Of a stretch of DNA of 22,020 nt, positions 10,001-20,407 are shown piece after piece. Each line of letters opens with the position of its first letter. Position 1 is the first letter of the stretch. Origin of the DNA: Euplotes aediculatus (Eukaryota > Ciliophora > Spirotrichea > Euplotida > Euplotidae). The notes under the pieces were generated by a model that made no database searches, had not been told where the DNA came from, and worked only from the letters and a program-made list of their open reading frames with translations. Both the position numbers and the translations under genes were made by a program. The stretch is from assembly GCA_030463445.1 (NCBI GenBank), contig JAQGFW010032639.1, forward strand, positions 1 through 22,020, written 5' to 3'.

Positions 10001-13000
10001 GCTAAAGTAATATTTAATAGTGATTTGGAGTTCACTGATATCTATTCTCAATTAAAAGCGATATTAATGAATCAAAATAAATTGATCATAGTATTTTAAC
10101 GAAAAGATATAGAAGTCTATTTCATTTCATTAATACAAAAGACTTCCCTGATGATTTTGGTATGTGTAAATTATGATAGCTGCTTACTTGTGCTCTATAG
10201 GATTTTAAGATAATTTTCGCATACTTAACTAATTTAATTATCGTATTCTTTAAAGTTTTATTTAATAAATTTTATATTAAATACTTTACCTATTTTTAGA
10301 TTATGAGGCTATTATAAAAGGATTTAAAGCATATATTATAAATCGTTATATTTTTATTCATTGAGATGAATAAATAACTTTTTAATAAATTTTTAGTTAA
10401 AAAGAATACTAAAATACTGAATATGTATAGTTTTTACTACTCAAGATTCACGTTGCTGAAACCTTCCAATAAATAGGTAGCTTTAGAGCTTAAATAGATA
10501 TATTATTTTATATTCATTATTTCTAAATTGTTTTATGGAATACAAAATTATCAGAAATCATCTAAATTCAAGTTTTAGCACTTAATATATTTTGTTAAAA
10601 CATTAAAAAACTAAATCATTATTTCCAGAAGTAAGTTTTTTTTTAAATAAATAAATATGAGTAAGCATATTATTAAATCAAAGATTTTTAATATTCATAT
10701 TCAAATAAGATTTGTGTTCAATTTGTTAAATCCAATTTATTAAAAATATAATATTTTGATTTTATCTCGATAGTTTATTACTACTGATTATTATCTGTAC
10801 TTAAAATTACTCTTTTCAATTTGGCTTTAATCGTTTAGATGAGTAATTATTAGGAACAAATAGGAAAGCATAATAATAATATAGGCTAATAATTTTATTA
10901 GTTTGAGTTGATATTATTCGATTAATGTAAATAAATTTTCTCATAATTCTTTATTAAGACTTAATTTTATGAAGAATATTATCTTGATTAATTAATAATC
11001 TAATAAGTAGCGTCAAAAACAATTAATATTAAATCTTAAAATATTTTGTTTTCATTATTACTTATCTGCTAATTGTTAATGTAAATTATATAATATAGAT
11101 AGTTTTGGAATAAAAATAAATGTATACATTTGATATTTCATTTAAATGTTAATAAAAATTTTAACTAATGATTTATAGACTTTTTTGATAAATGTAACCC
11201 CTTCGATCGTTCAAAATAATTATATGAATCTGACATTAAAAAATGATCCTTATATTACAACTCCAGTTCAGACTCAATATGCTTCAATCGGAGTTTATCA
11301 TGTGTTTTCATTAAACTTACAAAGTAATTGGTCATTAAGTAAGTTACTTTTAAGAATCTTACAGGCTCTTACACTATTGGATGCCAGTATGAAAACGGAA
11401 CTACATATGGATCATGAACTCGTCTCGCTTCTAATGGAAAAGATATCCAAATATATGAAACGAGTAGTGAATTCAGTGGCCAAACCCTCAATTTGCAAGT
11501 CTATGTTTGTTATTTGAATTTAACAAATATTCAAACTTCTAATTTTGCATTAATTTATGATCCATTAATTGGATTTGCATCGACTTCAAATTTAATAGAA
11601 GTTCAGTACAAGGATTCATCAACTATAATTAATGTGACTTTACCCCTTTTTACTATGCAAGGAGGTGCAACTCCAATATATGGATTAAGTAAACCAAGCC
11701 TTCCTTTTGTCGCGATTTTTAATGCTGCGACAAGAATATTAGCAGTTCAAAATTTGGCTTCAAGCTATGTTGGAAATACTTATTCTCCCTTCGTGTATTC
11801 AGCAAACAACAAAAATCCTCGTAAGAATATTTAAATGCTAATAGACTGTATAGCGACTGTTTATGACAAGTATTCCTTCAGCATTTATGTAAAGGCATGA
11901 CCAGCTGTAGCTAATACATTCCGTAAGATACTCGCAATTATTTAAATTTTAATTACCTAATATGTATTTGAGTTCACGTTTAACCAATTGATATTAACTT
12001 TTTTGCTGTATAATTGAGCTTAGTCATTTAACTAAGTTTGAATTCAAAAGATAATAAATTTAGTCAATGCATTAAGTTTTACATTTTGAAGACTCACAAT
12101 CTTTAGCCTAAACAAATCACATATTTGCGCAATTTTTTAGAATAGATTTAATAAGATATATATCAATGCCAAACTTCAGAACTTCACAAATAATTTAATT
12201 GAATGATAAGTTGATCTCTTACAAGGCATTAGCTTAACATCGGACTAAAGAAGAGATTGACATACAAAATTATGAAATAAACTGATTTTTATCGTAATAT
12301 TTTTTCGAGTTATTATTAAATCGAAAGACCTTCCTGTATCTTCCAAATGGCTTTCAATCTTCATAGTATTTACATCTAAATAAGAGTTAATGATTAAAAA
12401 ATGATTCAGAGGCTCTTCTTATAACAATTGCTTTACTTTTTTTAATTTCTCAGAGAAGTAATAGTTTGTTAGTTAGTCTTAACACACATTTTTAGTTACC
12501 TGAGTCTTGCTTATCTGAAATATACTAAAGCTTATTAAATAATTGAAACTTATTTTTACTATGACTTTTAACTTTTCTTCTAAAAGTCTGTAAGTTTATT
12601 AAAATATTTGAATTAGTGCACTTTAAACGAAAGATTAATACTATTTATTTATTAGGAGTTTTGAAATCAGCAATGAACATTATGTTAGCTCAAAGAGTTA
12701 AATAGAGAATGTTATTGAGTTAATATCCTTAGAACCCACAATCTACTATTGAGGTCAATACAGTTTCAATCTGACCAAAGATTTTATTTTATCTATCCCT
12801 ACTTTTGTTCATTTAGACAGCAACGATAAACAGAGACTGCAAGAATAGAATATATTTACTTTCTTAATTACTCAGTCTCGAAGCTTTTGAAAAGCTTAGT
12901 ACATGATTTTGCATCTTTACTTTTTAAGAACAATGCTTCATCTTAAATTCTTGATACATTTGTAGTGTTTTGTTAATTTAGTTAGAAGAAAAGAAATTAG

Positions 13001-16000
13001 ACTTTTGATTAAGAGATCAGTATAAATTAATAGATTATGATTTTTTCTTACATTATTCGGAAGAGTAATTAGATAACTGATCGATACTTTTATAACCTTT
13101 TTCTTTATGAATAAATGAGACTTTGAAAATTTGATGGGATTGTTTTGATTTGATGCATCCATATCTATGTCATTTTAAGATTACTTTACACTGATCTTTT
13201 TGAGAAATCAATTTTATTTTGAAAAATTTGAAATGTATGTCCTTGAAGAAAAAATTTTTATCTTTATTTTTTCATCTTATTTAATAGAAATGAATCTTTA
13301 TTTTTATTTAGAAGTTATTTAATTTATTAGAATATTTTAGACATCTTAAAATAACAATGTTTCTTAATTGTTTGAATTTCAATATTTGCCTTTATTAATC
13401 GTATCTATCTTTAAAATAGTATTTTTATAATTGAAGGAGTTCGGAAAAAAATATTTTGATTATCATATGTTACTTATATAAAATTTAATCATTAAAATAG
13501 CTAAGTTATTTCTTTTTACAAATGATTTTTTTTACATAAATAATTTAATATAAAAATTCTATTATAATCTACATTTCAATACTTTAATTTAGTTTCAATT
13601 ATCATGTAATAATATTTATAAAGTTATGAAATATTTAATTTATTTCTATAGCTTCAACAACGGTTACAGTTTACTCCCAAAATTATATTCAATCTTTATG
13701 CCCTTGGTTTACACTATCAAGTGGAACAATCAACAATAATTTTACAATTGTTCCGAATTTACCAGTCACGATTAATCCTAGTAACTGAACTGTTATATTT
13801 AATGGACTCACAAATTCAAACAGAGGAACATACATAATGACAATATTTGCATATGACGGATCTTTACCAATTTTTGGTCAATTTTCATTTAGTTTAACTC
13901 TCAATGCAAATCAAGGTTCTCAAAACACAACTTCGATTGCTAATCAAACTTTTAAATCAAACACAGCAAATGTCTATAACATTACAGTTCCATCAGGTAT
14001 ATTCTCAGATCCAGAATCAGATCCAATTACATATACGATGTCTGTGAGTCCTTCAGCATCATTTCTGATTTGTGCGGCTAATTGCACAAATATTACTGTT
14101 ACAAACCCGCCCAATTCGAGTGTAGGAAATTACACAGTGACATTGATAGCAAATGATGGACATTCTGATACAACAAATGGGACAACCTCTTTTAAATTAG
14201 AGATAACCACAAATACAAATCCAACTAAAACTACAACCATCTTGGATAAGACATTCCATGGAAATAGGTCAACTTCGTACAGTTTTGGAAGCAATCTGTT
14301 CTCTGATTCAGATGGTGATACTTTGACCTATACTTATACAGTCAGCCCAAATGCTGCCTTCCTGACCGTAGACATATCGAGTATGAGCATGACTGGGTTT
14401 GCTGAAAATACAGATGCAGGAGTTTACACAATTACTATTACTGCAAACGATGATGATCCTGAGACAGCAAGTGCAACTTCATCGTTTAATCTAACAGTTG
14501 TTGCAAATCAACCTCCAACAACAACTCAAACAATATATGATATATCACTATTAGTTTTTTACCCTGTATCAATTGCATGGGACTCAAGTCTTTTTAGCGA
14601 TATTAACGGAGATACCATAAACTTTTCAATAACAACGAATGCAACAAGTGGATGGTTCACAATAAATAATCTAAGTTTTACAGGAACTCCGAATGACAAT
14701 TCTTATGCTGGAAACTTTACCGTTACTTTAGATGCATATGATAATTATGGTGGACATACTTTTTATATTGTCAAACTTGAAATTAAGCCAAATAATCCTC
14801 CAACTGTGGTAATATTTTAAATAATTGATTTATAGAATCAAACTTGGACCTCACCACTAGATGTAATATGTCTGCATCCTTGGAAACTTGATCTCACAAA
14901 TGCATTTTATGAGCCAGATGGAGAAGTCATGACGTTTACTGTTAATACAACTTGGTTAAGTATAAACAATACGACCCGATTGATGACGGGAACTGCTTCT
15001 CAAGGACCAACACAAACAATTGTTATAAATGTAACTGCTTATGATCCAAATCTGCTAAATAATTACCAAACACTAAGTCTAATACTAAATCAAAATATGC
15101 CTCCAGTTGTTGTGACTCAGCCAATAAATCCTCCATGTATTATTGCTCATTTTGTCTTCTCATACTCCATTCCTAAATCAAACTTTAATGATCCTAATAA
15201 TGAGGAAATCACATATACTTTTGTAACGAATGATACAAGTCGAGATTCATGGATTTCAATTGCAACAAACTCAACTGATGTAATATTTTCTGGAACTCCA
15301 ATTAATTCTCAAAATGGCAGCTATATTATAGATCTTACTATATCTGATGGACATTTTCCTACCGTTCCAAATGATACTACAACTTTTAATATTTGAGTTA
15401 ACATCAATCAGCCTCCTTCAATTACTGGCATTCCAATCTTAGTTCCGAATGGACAAGTTGGATTTAGTTGGTCTTATTATTTTGACAAATCTTGGGCAAC
15501 AGATCCTGAAAGCGATATTATTAACTTTGATTGATCATACACAACAAGCCCAGCGTGGCTGAGTTGTTCACAAAATTCAGCTTATATAATATTTCAAGGG
15601 ATGCCAAACAGTAATACTCTTGTCCAGAGTTACAGCATTTCAGTATTCATAAATAGCACATACTCTGATATTGCAAATACAACTTGGTCAAAAAGTTTTT
15701 TAATAGCTATAAATAACCCACCAACTATCGGAATAATGGCAAACCAAGCAGTTCTACCTCCAGATGGATTAACATGGAGTTATGGATCAACACTAACAAG
15801 CGATCCTGAAAACTTATCATATACAAAAGTATTAAAAGTCAATGGTTCTCCTACAATTCCAAGTTGGCTTACATATAACTTAGCAAGTTTTGATTTCTTG
15901 ATAGTATCAACATCAAGCTCAATAGAGGGGATCTACAATATCACAATTATTATAACTGATGATTACAACCCGCCAGTTTCAAAGAACTTTACTTTGACCA

Positions 16001-19000
16001 TTAATCACAATTCACCACCTATTCCAATCGGATTTATTCAAAATACTGGAGTTATGAACTACTTTTATTTTTCAATGACATTCCCTCCTATTGATGTGTT
16101 GTTCCAAGACCCAGAAGGCAAACCAATGTCACCTAATATAACACAAATAGATGGAAGTAGACTTCCATCATTTTTAGTTTTCAATCCTTCTAACAGCACA
16201 TTATTTGGAACACCGACATATTCCGGTAATTGAAATAGAACATAAATTGATTTTTAACATTCTTTAAATTATTTTAAAACTTAATGTTTTAAAGTTATAT
16301 TTAAAACAAGACTGACTATTAGAATTTATAAATAATATTTTATTAAATTTTAGGCTTAGATTCTCGACATTCATTCGTTTTCTTTTATATCCTCATTTAA
16401 TAAAATCTAAACTAGAGTTCTAGTTTAGAATTTCTTATATGGAAAGATAAATATTTAGTATTACATAGGAAATCAAAGTAATAATTGAGCTTGTTAGTTG
16501 AAAGTTTCTTATTATTCGTCTAAATCAGATTTTTATTTTTTAGACTTAGCTTGACTTTGAACTAATTAGATATTTAAAATTAAAATTATATGAATCTCAG
16601 TTGTTCATTGATCATCAATAAGCCAGTTTACGAGTTACGCATTAACTTAATTTATATTTTTTAAGTCTCGACTATTAGTTTAATAGAAGTAAACTAATCT
16701 CTGTGCAAGAAATATTGGAAAGCTAATTTAATTTTTCAACGCTAGATAGAACTTTCTTATGCTTAAAAATTAGAAAGATATATAAAATTAGAATTGCTTA
16801 TTCAAGATCTCATAATGAAAAGTTGTTTTATTTGATCTGGAAAGTAGTTATGAAGTAATAGCTAAGCTTTACTACTTATTTTTATTGTAAATATAAAGTT
16901 TTCCTATTAATTTAGTTTTTTCATTATTTTTGTTTTTAATAGTATGAAAATTTATTTAAAAATTCTATAAATTGTAATATACGATTTAAGCAAAAAAGTT
17001 AATCATTTACGTTTGGTATCTGAAATATAGCAAATACAATTAAAATACTTAGAAGATTTATCAATTATTATTTTATTTCATAACTAATAGAGGTTATTTG
17101 ATAATTTTTTGTATATTATAGTTTAAGAAGTTTTTTATTATTATTTGATAAAATAATATTGAAAATTTAGGCAAGTATTAATAAATAATAAAACAATGTA
17201 AACCTATATTTTCAAATTTACTTGACCTCCATTTATTTTTTTTAGATGAATGTCGTTCTCTTATGAATTAAATAATTATTTACCTATTACGAAAATAAGT
17301 AAATCAGAAGTATATTTATTATTGTTTAAGAGAGATAATAAATTAATTTCATTTTATAGTTTTGTGTGTAAAAATATTAAATATATTTTATTCAACTATG
17401 TTCTTTTATAATTACTGTAATATCTAGATGCTAGAGATTGGCTAATCTTATACAACGCAATTGATAATGCAGGGGGAAAATCAAACATTTTATTTATAAT
17501 TACAGTCAAGTGTAAGTAATTTTCATTAACTATTTAGCATGATATTTCAAATGCATAAAATGCGTTACGGAAGACTACAACACATGAACAAGTTGCAAGC
17601 CAGGATACTATTTGCAGTTCAGCCAGTGAAAGACAGCTTGACAGGGTAACTACTTTGCTAATCCATTAACTCAAACCTGAGACTCCTGCCATCCTTATTG
17701 AACAGAGTGAACGGACAGCACACAATTTAATTGACAAAAGTGAACATTAGGGAAGACCTATTTTAACAACGGATGATATGATGTATGACCCGACGGATAC
17801 TACAGGGATATGACAACCTTCACTTGAATGAGTTGAAATATAGGCTGAACAAAATGATTTGGTCCCTCTTTAAAAGAATGAACTGAATGAAATCGTGATC
17901 TCTTGTATATTAAATCGGGTGCTTCAGAATGAAAGCTTGCTACTTGAATAAAAGGAAGCTACTTGAATCTAACTGACTTAAATTGTTATTATTGAAATAC
18001 TGGATGAATCTCTTGACAATATCCTAATCATAATTATTGTCTCCAATGCAACAACATTTACTTGATGACAACTCCTGGGCAATGTACTTATTGAAAAAAT
18101 ATCACTGGATATATGATAAATGATTTTGGAGTGTGTCAAGAAATTTGAGGAGATGGACTAAACTTAGGAGAATTTCAATGTGATGATGACAATTTGATAA
18201 ACGGAGATGGGTGAAGTAATACATGTCGAATTGAAAATGGATATACTTGCAAAGGAATAAAATGTTGGGAAATCACACCTCCTAAAGCTACTGTAGTTTC
18301 TGTATCTACAAATAATCTTGTTACAATCAAATTTAGTGAACCAGTAATATTTAGTGATTATTTTCTTATAACAAAAAACTTAAAAGCTAATATAAATGGT
18401 CCAAGCTCACCATATGTATTTACATATTCAATTGATAATTCAAACGGAGCATTACAAGCAAACAAAAGCTTCACTCAAATGAAAGTGCAAATATCAAATA
18501 TTCAGAGTACAATTTTTGGAAGTGGTATTGAGAGAATTGAGTTGTGGCTAAATGATACTTCTGTGATTAAAGACTTAGCTAATAATAGTATGAGTAATAG
18601 CAAAATTGTTGGCAATCTTAATAATTTTGAATATGTTGCTCCAGGTAAGCGTATATTACTGAAGTTAAATTAAACTTTATAATAGTTGTTCAAGATTCTG
18701 TTTCATCAGGAGGTCAAAGCATGCAGTACAGTCTAATGACAATGTTTTCAATCAACATGTTACTCAAAGTCGTAATTTCATCATCTGCTGCTATAATGTG
18801 GTCTTTGATACATGTTCTTCAGCTATTTAGATACATATTGTTTATTAATGTGAACACACCGAATATAATGGCAACATTTATAAGCTATCTTGCTATTGTT
18901 GTTGGAGACACTGGAGATACAGAAAAATATATTCCTGATATAATCGACCAATATATGATTAATTCAACTGATATATTAGTCAATTTTACACTTTATAAAA

Positions 19001-20407
19001 AATTTGATGATAATGGTAAGGTTATGACTAATTAATATAGGATACAATTCTCCATTTCTTATTGATATTTATTCAAGGAAAATTATTATTGTTGTATTCT
19101 TTTTGGTTATTATTGCGCCATCAATATTTATTTTAATGAAGCTTTTTCATAAAATATCATTTATTGGTACAAAGCTTGAATCAATATGGTCAAGTTTGTT
19201 CTTTAATTCTCCTATCAGAACATTCACAGAGATTTACATTGAAATGTCTTTTTGATTCTTCCTCAACACTCTTAATGTAAGTTGATTTGCATAAATACAT
19301 AGGTTACATTTATCACATTCAGTGGACTCATTTCAACGACATTTATGCTTTGTTTTGGAGTAAGTATACTTGATAATTAATTTAGATTTTTATATTGATA
19401 TGGCCTTTTGCTGTTCTCCAAATTATATGCCAACCATCAAAGCTTGTAAAATCAAAGAAATTCGATGAAACATATGGAACGCTTACTGAGGATATCAATA
19501 TCAAGGGGACTCTTTATCAAAGAAATTACTATCCATTGTTTATATACGGACGATTAATTATTACAGGAACTCTTGTTCTACTTTATTCGTACCCAGTAGT
19601 CCAGATGCTTGTAATACTCGGACTCCAAACCTTAGTAAGTGTATTTAAAATGTAATTTTTGTAGATGATTGGTTTTATGATCAAAGTAAAACCATTTACT
19701 TCTCAACTCCAGCAAGTAATTTCAGTTTCAGATGAGTTTACAATAATCTTCGGAGTATTGCTTATGTACTGGATGCACACAGCTAATGGAAAGCTATCAT
19801 TACAAAATATGATTGCGTTTGCTATTATCGGAACTGTTGTCGTGAGCATGATAAAGAACATGGCAATACTATTTTACACAACAACTACAAAGTTATACAG
19901 AAAGACAAGAGAATGGTGGTAATATCTTCAATCTGTTTGGTTTTAATAATAATGCTTAATTTGATCAGAAGACTGCGAATGAGCAGATTAGAGATATTTG
20001 GTTAATACATTATACTTAATTTGTTTTTAATGACGGCTTTATAATTTTGAAACATCATTTTTATTTTAAAGGTATAAGAAGTTCAACATAAGAAAACTCA
20101 GACGAAGAAGAATTGCTCAAGAGCGATTGAACCAACAAAAAACTATTCAGCACCAAAAGCAACTTCATAAAATTGAAACTAGCAAAACTGGTTTAAAAGA
20201 TCTTGTTGAAGATCTTAGAGCTTTAAATCTTCAGGATTCTATTAGTGTGGTGGTTCATGAAGAAAATGAAGAGACAAAAGGATTACTATCTCAGAAGAAA
20301 TTAAACCAAATCAATCAGAGTCAAAAGCCTCATTTGCCAAGACGTAAAATCAGGTACCAGAGATCTTTAATTTTGTAGAAGAAGGACAAAGCAAGAGCCA
20401 ACTATAG
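6702..20407 (+). CDS. Giant multi-exon surface protein: CADG-like repeats, furin-like Cys-rich repeats, multi-pass membrane domain
   Basis: Spliced gene read with TGA as Cys. Exons: 6702-7048, 7078-7217, 7253-7368, 7398-7473, 7513-7574, 7601-7687, 9075-9633, 11179-11338, 11365-11820, 11845-11922, 13652-14808, 14836-16225, 17428-17511, 17538-18644, 18686-19015, 19041-19276, 19303-19359, 19386-19634, 19665-19918, 20072-20343, 20379-20407. Every junction is GT...AG and keeps phase; no TAA or TAG lies in frame. The product is about 2,414 residues: signal peptide (1-22), beta-rich region (about 25-690), eight or nine CADG-like repeats (about 690-1570), furin-like Cys-rich repeats and a DUF4215-type repeat (about 1570-1815), an Ig-like domain (about 1820-1937), six or seven membrane helices (about 2060-2300) and a basic tail. 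This order fits a large adhesion or receptor protein at the cell surface; that role is inference. The start needs a +1 step near 6765-6778 (see its own entry). The domain calls come from motif recognition, not a profile search. Confidence 0.85.
7078..11922 (+). CDS. N-terminal extracellular beta-rich region of the giant gene (exons 2-10)
   Basis: Nine exons (7078-7217, 7253-7368, 7398-7473, 7513-7574, 7601-7687, 9075-9633, 11179-11338, 11365-11820, 11845-11922) encode roughly residues 116-693. The sequence is rich in Asn, Ser, Thr, Tyr and alternating hydrophobic residues with many N-x-S/T sites, as in glycosylated extracellular beta domains. I recognise no family here. The last piece (YSFSIYVKAC) leads into the cadherin-like repeats. 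Introns of 26-39 nt separate exons 2 to 6, whereas two introns of about 1.4 and 1.5 kb sit at 7688-9074 and 9634-11178. At 7575 the donor is used with the acceptor ending at 7600. The later AG at 7622-7623 would break the frame. Confidence 0.8.
7688..9074 (+). other. Long AT-rich intron (1387 nt)
   Basis: It starts gtaagtt and ends tacatgtag, joining AT|G in phase. It is about 40 times longer than the neighbouring introns. About 7850-8200 is less AT-rich and has few TAA/TAG codons in two plus frames and one minus frame (for example WYEENGTIISEISVDDEKEID on plus). No frame is clean and no family is recognised, so it may be a decayed coding remnant. From 8200 to 9060 stops are frequent in all frames. 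A short inverted repeat, TTATCATT/AATGATAA, lies at 8853-8886. I see no terminal inverted repeats at the intron ends. Confidence 0.7.
9634..11178 (+). other. Long AT-rich intron (1545 nt)
   Basis: It starts gtgagat and ends gatttatag, joining K to TFLINVTPS in phase 0. Most of it is low-complexity AT-rich sequence. At about 9885-10098 one plus frame is open for about 70 codons and contains SEAMLSLFVELAKVIF. An opening of this length is expected by chance in so much AT-rich DNA, so I do not call it a gene. Nothing else is supported. Confidence 0.75.
11845..11922 (+). CDS. Small 78-nt exon, possible cassette exon
   Basis: Between a 24-nt intron (11821-11844, gtaaga...taatag) and a 1.73-kb intron (11923-13651) lies a 78-nt exon encoding HCIATVYDKYSF then SIYVKACPAVANTF. 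It enters and leaves in phase 1 and contains one TGA read as Cys. Because its length is 26 whole codons, the exon can be included or skipped without changing the downstream frame: both versions of the junction give an open reading into the PSTTVTVYSQNY segment. Its composition matches the flanking beta-strand repeats, so I treat it as a real exon. Confidence 0.75.
11923..13651 (+). other. Long AT-rich intron (1729 nt)
   Basis: It starts gtaagat and ends tttctatag, joining C|CT in phase 1 to the cadherin-like repeats. The minus strand holds an 82-codon open frame from ATG at 13162 down to about 12917 when TGA is read as Cys (MDASNQNNPIKFSKSH...). It is Lys/Leu/Ser-rich, without recognisable domains, and may be chance. 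The rest is very AT-rich with no gene seen. Confidence 0.75.
13652..17511 (+). CDS. Tandem CADG-like (dystroglycan/cadherin-type) repeat exons
   Basis: Exons 13652-14808, 14836-16225 and 17428-17511 encode about 880 residues built from roughly 95-residue units. The recurring marks are N-x-P-P at each unit start (NQPPTTTQ, NNPPTV, NQPPSITG, NNPPTIG, NSPPIP), then W/F-x-Y, F-x-DP-[ED]-x-[DE] (FSDPESDPITYT, FSDSDGDTLTYT, ATDPESDIINFD), a W-L or F-L turn, F-x-GTP (FTGTPN, FSGTPI, FGTPTYS) and a closing [AV]-x-D strand (IANDG, ITAND, LDAYDN). These are the signatures of dystroglycan-type cadherin-like (CADG) or related Ig-fold domains, which often mediate calcium-dependent or carbohydrate adhesion. 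I count eight or nine units. The last is split by the 1.2-kb intron 16226-17427 but is completed in phase (FGTPTYS then DARDWLILYN). TGA-Cys occurs at 13788, 15394 and 15532. Confidence 0.85.
16226..17427 (+). other. Long AT-rich intron (1202 nt)
   Basis: It starts gtaattg and ends aatatctag, joining G|AT within the last cadherin-like unit (FGTPTYS to DARDW). A second AG at 17433-17434 would give a stop, and one at 17435-17436 would drop three residues. The interior is AT-rich with dense stops in every frame. No RNA gene, transposon end or repeat array was recognised. Confidence 0.75.
17538..18644 (+). CDS. Furin-like Cys-rich repeats, DUF4215-type repeat and Ig-like domain (single 1.1-kb exon)
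   Basis: This uninterrupted exon encodes about 369 residues. The first 230 are dense in Cys pairs with the growth-factor-receptor/furin-like spacing C-x2-C-x6-8-C-x2-C (CYFKCIKC, CTSCKPGYY, CDSCHPYCTEC, CMSCNIGCTKC, CYYCNTGCISC). Next comes a DUF4215-type Cys-rich repeat at about 18132-18250: CGDG...GEFQCDDDN, then NGDGCSNTCRIENGYTC. About 25 of these cysteines are TGA codons; the others are TGT or TGC. The end (about 18280-18640) carries an Ig-like fold with VTIKFSEPV, resembling bacterial-type Ig or invasin-like domains. Such modules form the stalk of many large ciliate surface proteins. The exon is the clearest proof of the genetic code in the window. Confidence 0.9.
18686..19918 (+). CDS. 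Membrane-spanning domain of the giant gene (six to seven helices)
   Basis: Exons 18686-19015, 19041-19276, 19303-19359, 19386-19634 and 19665-19918 encode about 375 residues. A juxtamembrane region comes first, with MWSLIHVLQLFRYILFINV near 18798-18854, a pattern I associate from memory with other large ciliate Cys-repeat membrane proteins. Hydrophobic helices follow at about 19077-19145 (IIIVVFFLVIIAPSIFIL), 19240-19340, 19340-19430 (FILIWPFAVLQIIC), 19540-19685 (probably two), 19738-19775 (IIFGVLLMYW) and 19810-19875 (AFAIIGTVVVSMI). The introns are 25-30 nt. The topology resembles a multi-pass receptor or channel, but no diagnostic motif of a known GPCR, TRP or polycystin family was recognised. 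One TGA-Cys lies in the second helix region, at about 19253. Confidence 0.8.
19919..20071 (+). other. Mid-sized intron (153 nt)
   Basis: It runs from gtaatatc to ttttaaag and joins TG|G to keep Trp-Tyr-Lys-Lys in frame. It is four to six times longer than the short introns and far shorter than the four long ones, and its acceptor is AAAG rather than the usual TAG. The interior piece gaagactgcgaatgagcaga is locally GC-richer but codes for nothing identifiable. Confidence 0.75.
20072..20407 (+). CDS. Cytoplasmic tail and stop of the giant gene
   Basis: After a 153-nt intron (19919-20071) the reading resumes in phase with a very basic stretch (KFNIRKLRRRRIAQERL), then Gln/Glu/Lys-rich sequence likely to be helical or coiled, ending in KPHLPR. 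A 35-nt sequence, 20344-20378, has intron form (gtaaaa...ttttgtag). Removing it joins in phase to QEGQSKSQL and a TAG stop at 20405-20407. If it is retained, the frame ends at the TAG within the acceptor (20376-20378), after nine to eleven different residues. The short-intron reading is preferred because its size and ends match the rest of the gene. Confidence 0.7.

Noticed and set aside
11185-11834. Two overlapping plus-strand ORFs in different frames.
   Set aside because: A 26-nt intron at 11339-11364 and a TGA-Cys codon account for them. The end of the first ORF is out of frame.
15394-15396. TGA as tryptophan (Blepharisma-like code), suggested by TGA codons in the beta repeats where either residue is tolerable.
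   Set aside because: The Cys-rich exon at 17538-18270 requires cysteine at TGA.
13837-16233. Three separate plus-strand genes at 13837-14820, 14929-15396 and 15601-16233.
   Set aside because: They are pieces of one gene. The breaks are TGA codons read as Cys (15394, 15532) and a 27-nt intron at 14809-14835.
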